Shown here piece by piece: positions 59,561-64,000 of a DNA stretch of 64,000 nucleotides. The notes below the pieces were generated by a model. That model ran no database searches. It saw nothing but the letters and a program-made list of their open reading frames with translations, and had not been told where the DNA came from. Positions within the stretch are counted from its first letter, which is position 1, and every line of letters starts with the position of its first letter. The DNA lies in contig NZ_CAJYGQ010000003.1 of assembly GCF_913773635.1 (NCBI RefSeq), forward strand, positions 186,001 through 250,000, given 5' to 3'. Source of the stretch: an uncultured Mucilaginibacter sp. GTDB lineage: Bacteria; Bacteroidota; Bacteroidia; Sphingobacteriales; Sphingobacteriaceae. The translations under genes and the position numbers were made by a program.

Positions 59561-60091
59561 TTAAAGATGAAAGCGGTAAGCAACCCTTATGGCAAACTGC
59601 CTGAGCCGGTTTTGTGACCAGTTTTCAAACCGCAGGCCAATATCAACATGATTGGTTTTTTCGCTGTTAACAGGCAATAAAAATCCTGTTCCTAATGAGT
59701 AAGCAAACAAATTGCTTGTACTGCCACTATTATTTTTGTTGTTAAAAACGGTACCCAGTTCGCCCGCAAGGTACAGTTTGGCATCAGGGTAGTATTTTAC
59801 ACCTGCTTTTAGCGGCGTGAAGTAATCGGGGCCAGGCTTTATGTAATTATTAAACCCAAAGTTTTTATGGTTATAACGGTGGTACCCTGCAGCAACCATT
59901 AAATTGACGCTGGCCGCTACCGGAAGTTCGAAATTTGCCGATGCGCCATAGCCAATAGTGTAACCGCTGCGTTGAGGTACGTTTAGTTCAGGGCCTAAGC
60001 TAATGGCCGGTTTTCTGTCTGTCTGGGCATTGGCTACAACTGATAAAAAGACTAATATAAAAAACAGGTTTAGCTTAACCATTGCGGGCAT
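59561..60091 (-). CDS. Small outer-membrane beta-barrel protein
   Basis: Signal peptide, alternating beta-strand pattern, C-terminal FAIRVAYRFHL; paralogous to 60190..60723. Confidence 0.8.
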   Translation of the reverse strand: MPAMVKLNLFFILVFLSVVANAQTDRKPAISLGPELNVPQRSGYTIGYGASANFELPVAASVNLMVAAGYHRYNHKNFGFNNYIKPGPDYFTPLKAGVKYYPDAKLYLAGELGTVFNNKNNSGSTSNLFAYSLGTGFLLPVNSEKTNHVDIGLRFENWSQNRLRQFAIRVAYRFHL

Positions 60092-60135
60092 ATTGTTGCG
60101 TAAGCAGTAAAGTAAATGATAAGTTTTTAAACAAA

Positions 60136-60168
60136 AAAGCCTTGATTAAATATATCAATCAAGGCTTT
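60136..60168 (-). terminator. Terminator after the 60190..60723 barrel gene
   Basis: aaagccttgatt ... aatcaaggcttt; minus strand continues tttgttt. Confidence 0.7.
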
Positions 60169-60189
60169 CTGTAAAGTGTAAAGTTAAAA

Positions 60190-60723
60190 CTACAAGCCAA
60201 ACTTGTAAGCAATTCTAAATACAAATTGCTGAGCATTTGCGTCAACAGTCCATCCTTCAAAGCGGGCACCAAAATCAATATCATGACCGTTGCTTACCGG
60301 GAACGAGAATCCAAGTCCGGGAGCATACACAAATGCAGTACCTGTACCTTTATTAGTACCTATGCGTGCACCAATTTCACCCTCGCCATAAAAATTTGGA
60401 GAAAAATAGTATTTACCACCAGCTTTTAAAGGCACAAATCCTAAATAGGTATCGCCACCTACTGCTTTAATTGCGTCACGCACTGGTTTATCATAATAAT
60501 AGCTAATGTAGCCAGCTGTTACTGTAAAGAAGAAATTTGATGATAAAGGTAATTCAGCTTTACCGGCACCACCAAAACCAATGCTGTGTATGTCGGCAAA
60601 ATCACCAATAGGCACACCAAAATCTAAACCAATACCAAGCTTAGCAGCTGATGAACGTTTGCGTTGTGCAAAAGAGGCAGTAACTAATAATGCCAGAGTT
60701 AATGTAAGTAATATTTTTTTCAT
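60190..60723 (-). CDS. Small outer-membrane beta-barrel protein
   Basis: Signal peptide MKKILLTLTLALLVTASFAQ; C-terminal QQFVFRIAYKFGL. Confidence 0.82.
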   Translation of the reverse strand: MKKILLTLTLALLVTASFAQRKRSSAAKLGIGLDFGVPIGDFADIHSIGFGGAGKAELPLSSNFFFTVTAGYISYYYDKPVRDAIKAVGGDTYLGFVPLKAGGKYYFSPNFYGEGEIGARIGTNKGTGTAFVYAPGLGFSFPVSNGHDIDFGARFEGWTVDANAQQFVFRIAYKFGL

Positions 60724-60884
60724 AGTTTTTTTGATAAATCGTAGGTGTAACCAAAACCATACAATATTGTTTTGCTTTTTGCTACAAAGTTCATATTCAT
60801 AAGTTTATTATAGACTTACTACCCTTATGGCATAAATGTTGTTCGGTAGTTACAAATTTTAAATTCTTACACATATCTATTTTT

Positions 60885-61355
60885 ATGAAGAAATTTATCC
60901 TTTTGGCCGCTATTGCAGCTTTATTTGCCACTACAAACACGTATGCACAACGAGGAGGTTCAGGTTACACTACTGCCTTAGGTTTAGGAATTGATTTTGG
61001 CGATGGTTCAACTTTGGTTGGTCCAAGCATTAAACATTTCTTTAGCCCAAATGATGCTATACAAGGAGATTTATTATTTGGCGGAGATGCCACATGGATT
61101 GGCGGTTCTTACAACTATCATCAGCCATTCAGAGAAGCTCCTGAATTGAAATGGTATATCGGCTTAGGTCCGCAGGTTGCTCTTTATGACGGTGGTTCAA
61201 CCTGGTATTTAAGACCAGCTGCTGGTTTAGATTACAAAATTAAATCGGCTCCTATAAGCCTTGTATTTGACTGGAGACCAGCAATCGGATTGAGTAATAA
61301 TGTTGGTACAGCCGCAGCACGCTTTGGCTTAGGCTTCCGTTACGCTTTCCAATAA
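60885..61355 (+). CDS. Small secreted/outer-membrane beta-barrel-like protein
   Basis: Signal peptide MKKFILLAAIAALFATTNTYAQ; Gly/aromatic-rich strands ending RFGLGFRYAFQ. Confidence 0.8.
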   Translation: MKKFILLAAIAALFATTNTYAQRGGSGYTTALGLGIDFGDGSTLVGPSIKHFFSPNDAIQGDLLFGGDATWIGGSYNYHQPFREAPELKWYIGLGPQVALYDGGSTWYLRPAAGLDYKIKSAPISLVFDWRPAIGLSNNVGTAAARFGLGFRYAFQ

Positions 61356-61384
61356 AAAATTAAACATATCTACCTATAAAGACT

Positions 61385-61418
61385 AAACCCCTGCTTTATA
61401 TAAAAGGCAGGGGTTTTT
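61385..61418 (+). terminator. Terminator after 60885..61355
   Basis: aaacccctgc ... gcaggggttt followed by ttat. Confidence 0.7.
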
Positions 61419-61443
61419 ATCTTTATAAGATTATATTAAAACG

Positions 61444-61488
61444 CTACAATCCAAATTTGTAAGCAGTTCTAAGAGCAAGCTGTTCTAT
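61444..61488 (-). pseudogene. Relic of the C-terminus of a third small beta-barrel paralogue
   Basis: Reverse strand reads NIEQLALRTAYKFGL* immediately after a stop codon; aligns with NAQQFVFRIAYKFGL* of the 60190..60723 protein. Confidence 0.55.
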
Positions 61489-61541
61489 ATTTTATAAAAG
61501 GATTAAGTATGGCACAAACTTACTACCAGTTTGCGTAAAAC

Positions 61542-62246
61542 TTAATTGGTGAGCGAAATAAAGATTTCTTCCAAAGATTTACCCAAATGCTCCTCTTTTA
61601 ATCCTTGCAGTGTGTCATTTGCTGCAATGTTGCCTTTATTAATGATAATTACTTGGCTGCAGGTAGCCTCAACTTCTTGCATAATGTGGGTAGAAAGAAT
61701 CACAGTTTTTGTAGCACCCAAATCACGAATGAGTTGCCTTATACCTATGAGCTGGTTAGGATCGAGTCCTGAAGTTGGTTCATCAAGAATAAGCACCTCA
61801 GGGTTGTGCAAAATTGCCTGTGCTATACCTACTCTTTGTTTGTAACCTTTAGATAGCTGATGTATTTTTTTATGTTGTTCGGGCGTGAGGCCGGTTTGTT
61901 CAATTACCTCTTTTATACGGCTGTCGGCGTTTGGCAACTGGTGTATGCCTGCCATAAAGCTTAGCGCCTCTTTAACATACATATCCATATACAGCGGGTT
62001 ACTTTCGGGTAAGTAACCAATACGCCGTTTTACTTCAATGCTGTTTTTTACCGTATCAAAACCGCATACACTTGCATAGCCCGACGATTGCGGAACAAAG
62101 CCGGTAAGCATTTTCATGGTGGTTGATTTGCCTGCACCATTTGGCCCTAAAAAACCAAGCACACCCGGGCCGGCAGTAAAGCTTATGCCATTTACTGCTG
62201 TTTGCGAACCGTAAACTTTGGTCAATTTGTCAACCTTAATGCTCAT
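61542..62246 (-). CDS. gldA: ABC transporter ATP-binding protein, GldA-like
   Basis: GFLGPNGAGKSTTMKMLTGF, LSKGYKQRVGIAQAILHNPEVLILDEPTSGLDPNQL. Confidence 0.9.
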   Translation of the reverse strand: MSIKVDKLTKVYGSQTAVNGISFTAGPGVLGFLGPNGAGKSTTMKMLTGFVPQSSGYASVCGFDTVKNSIEVKRRIGYLPESNPLYMDMYVKEALSFMAGIHQLPNADSRIKEVIEQTGLTPEQHKKIHQLSKGYKQRVGIAQAILHNPEVLILDEPTSGLDPNQLIGIRQLIRDLGATKTVILSTHIMQEVEATCSQVIIINKGNIAANDTLQGLKEEHLGKSLEEIFISLTN

Positions 62247-62329
62247 GGCTGTTAAATTTATGATATAATAATACAGCTACAATAGGTAACACCTATAACA
62301 GTACTAAGTTTTTAAGTAGTGTTGTGGCG

Positions 62330-63301
62330 TTATTTATTGCGCTCGGTGGTATACCTTACCAGCTGTTCAAGGCCTGTCCGGGCTTCCCCGGGAGGGAAGG
62401 TGTTAAGAATTTCAAATGCTTCGTTTTGGTACTTTTGCATCTGAGTTTCGGCGTATTCCAGTCCCCCGTTTTGTTTTACAAAGCTTATAACTTGGCTTAT
62501 CTTTTCGGGGTTGTCTTTATGGTTTTTTACCAGACTTATAATTTTTTTTCTTTCAGCTGATGATACGTTGTTTAAAGCGTAAATAAGTGGCAGGGTTACC
62601 TTCTTCTCTTTAATATCGATGCCTAACGGCTTGCCAACATCATCAGTGCCAAAGTCAAACATGTCGTCCTTAATTTGAAAGGCAATGCCTATTTTTTCGC
62701 CAAACAGTCGCATTTTTTCAATGGTATCAGCATCAGCGCCGGCAGAGGCCGCCCCACAGGCACAGCAAGATGCTATAAGTGATGCTGTTTTTTGTCTTAT
62801 CACCTCGTAGTAGATGCCTTCGTCGGTATTGGTCTTACGTGCTTTTTCAACCTGCAGCAATTCACCTTCACTCATTTGCTTTACGGCATTTGAAAGTATT
62901 TTTAGCAGATCAAAGTCATTATGATCTAATGACAGCAGCATGCCTTTGGTTAGTAAAAAATCACCAACTAAAACAGCTATCTTATTTTTCCATAAAGCGT
63001 TAATGGAAAAAAAGCCACGACGCTGGTAAGCATTATCTACCACGTCATCATGCACAAGTGAGGCGGTATGAACCAGTTCCACCAGTGCTGCACCACGATA
63101 AGTAGCCTCATTTATGCCCCCACACAAGCTGGCGGCAAAAAATACAAACATGGGTCTTATTTGCTTGCCTTTGCGCTTTACAATATAATGCGTTATCCTA
63201 TCGAGCAACGGAACCGAGCTTTGCATCGAAGCCTTAAACTTCTCTTCAAAAACATCAATTTCAGCAGCAATGGGCTTCTTTATTTCGTTAAGGCTCAGCA
63301 T
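62330..63301 (-). CDS. Polyprenyl synthetase family protein
   Basis: GKQIRPMFVFFAASLCGG, LVELVHTASLVHDDVVDNAYQRRG, FQIKDDMFDFG. Confidence 0.95.
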   Translation of the reverse strand: MLSLNEIKKPIAAEIDVFEEKFKASMQSSVPLLDRITHYIVKRKGKQIRPMFVFFAASLCGGINEATYRGAALVELVHTASLVHDDVVDNAYQRRGFFSINALWKNKIAVLVGDFLLTKGMLLSLDHNDFDLLKILSNAVKQMSEGELLQVEKARKTNTDEGIYYEVIRQKTASLIASCCACGAASAGADADTIEKMRLFGEKIGIAFQIKDDMFDFGTDDVGKPLGIDIKEKKVTLPLIYALNNVSSAERKKIISLVKNHKDNPEKISQVISFVKQNGGLEYAETQMQKYQNEAFEILNTFPPGEARTGLEQLVRYTTERNK

Positions 63302-63512
63302 TAAAAACTTAGCAAACAGTTTATTTAAGTGTACTTTTTACCCATTAAGGCAAGCAATCGCAAACATACTAAAATAATTTAAGTGACTGTTTGCCATCAT
63401 TAAATTTAGAGGGGGTTTAAACCTTTGATAGGTACGCAGGTCTTGAAAATGTATTTCCCTGGTGGTTGCAGGATAAATGCATAGGGTTTTTATATTAGTT
63501 GAAGTTTTGCTT

Positions 63513-63547
63513 GCAAAGCCCCGCAGTAGCGGGGCTTTGCTTTTTTG
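63513..63547 (+). terminator. Strong intrinsic terminator with no same-strand gene immediately upstream
   Basis: gcaaagccccgc-agta-gcggggctttgc followed by ttttttgttg; perfect 12-bp GC-rich stem. Confidence 0.8.
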
Positions 63548-63591
63548 TTGTGTATAAACACCTATTAGTTTACATTTGCAAACATTTTTTT

Positions 63592-63680
63592 GGAGAGGTG
63601 TCTGAGTGGTCGAAAGAGCACGCCTGGAAAGTGTGTATACGTCAAAAGCGTATCGAGGGTTCGAATCCCTCCCTCTCCGC
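63592..63680 (+). tRNA. tRNA-Ser (anticodon GGA)
   Basis: Acceptor stem ggagagg/cctctcc, anticodon loop ct-gga-aa, long variable arm, T-arm ggttcgaatcc; discriminator G at 63680. Confidence 0.95.
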
Positions 63681-63878
63681 CCAAATTTTATCATCGTTTT
63701 TCAATATTCCACTTCAAACGTAGTTGAATAGTAACTGTGCCTTCTGACTTAGTTTAACTGTCAATTCTGTATTGTGATTGAAAGAATAAGAAGCGTTATT
63801 TCCAAACGGCTGTCATATTAATATTGCGATGTACAACGCGAGTTTATCTTAAACTGGAAATAGTTTGTAAATTCAGGT

Positions 63879-64000
63879 ATGATATGGATAACGCGTGATC
63901 GGCCGAAGATTGATAGAATTGCCTGCCCATGGCTAATTAAGCGCTTTATTGACCCTGATGCTGAAATAATTTTTGCCCCTCATCAGCAAGTTTTGCAAAA
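63879..64000 (+). CDS. ChrB-like (chromate resistance protein) N-terminal fragment, truncated by window edge
   Basis: Hand translation MIWITRDRPKIDRIACPWLIKRFIDPDAEIIFAPHQQVLQ; the TRxRPKIDRIACPWLIxRFIDP motif is characteristic of ChrB-type proteins. Not in the ORF track. Confidence 0.8.
   Translation, partial: MIWITRDRPKIDRIACPWLIKRFIDPDAEIIFAPHQQVLQ

Noticed and set aside
63338-63694. 118-aa minus-strand ORF (MIKFGRRGRDSNPRYAFDV...)
   Set aside because: It reads antisense through tRNA-Ser; GRRGRDSNPR is the familiar translation artefact of tRNA-Ser/T-arm sequence.
63499-63723. 74-aa plus-strand ORF over the tRNA
   Set aside because: Translation of the terminator and tRNA-Ser itself (EVSEWSKEHAWKVCIRQKRIEGSNPSLSA), a well-known artefact.
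1-64000. CRISPR arrays, prophage, restriction-modification, toxin-antitoxin or retron modules
   Set aside because: Looked for regularly spaced repeats and characteristic proteins; none seen apart from the GIY-YIG/palindrome cassette.

Overview
The window is a chromosomal segment of a Bacteroidota genome, most likely Sphingobacteriaceae (Mucilaginibacter/Pedobacter-like). This rests on SprA and Gld components, YtxJ, DUF4397 and DUF6624 families, and TAnnTTTG-type promoter sequences. Most of it is housekeeping: uvrA, recF, dnaN, ruvA, radC, lipA, ribH, ndk, rpsT, ackA-pta, maeB, a polyprenyl synthetase and tRNA-Ser(GGA). Accessory content includes sensor kinases, an ECF sigma/anti-sigma pair, DUF4397 lipoproteins and small beta-barrel paralogues. 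I found no CRISPR array, prophage, classical transposon or recognisable defence island. Observations most worth a second look: (i) a ~0.6 kb cassette between the convergent ansA and ackA genes, made of a small GIY-YIG nuclease gene and several REP-like palindromes, two of which differ by a paired compensatory change; (ii) a GRDP-like gene with an in-frame TAA directly before a 62-codon Gly/His/Ser/Cys-rich open tail; (iii) a 35-aa lipoprotein ORF missed by the supplied track; (iv) a 15-residue relic of a third beta-barrel paralogue; (v) a GldF-GldG fusion; (vi) a histidine kinase with an extra C-terminal domain; (vii) a strong terminator with no same-strand gene upstream; (viii) a truncated ChrB-like gene at the right edge. 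All family names come from reading the protein sequences; no database search was run.
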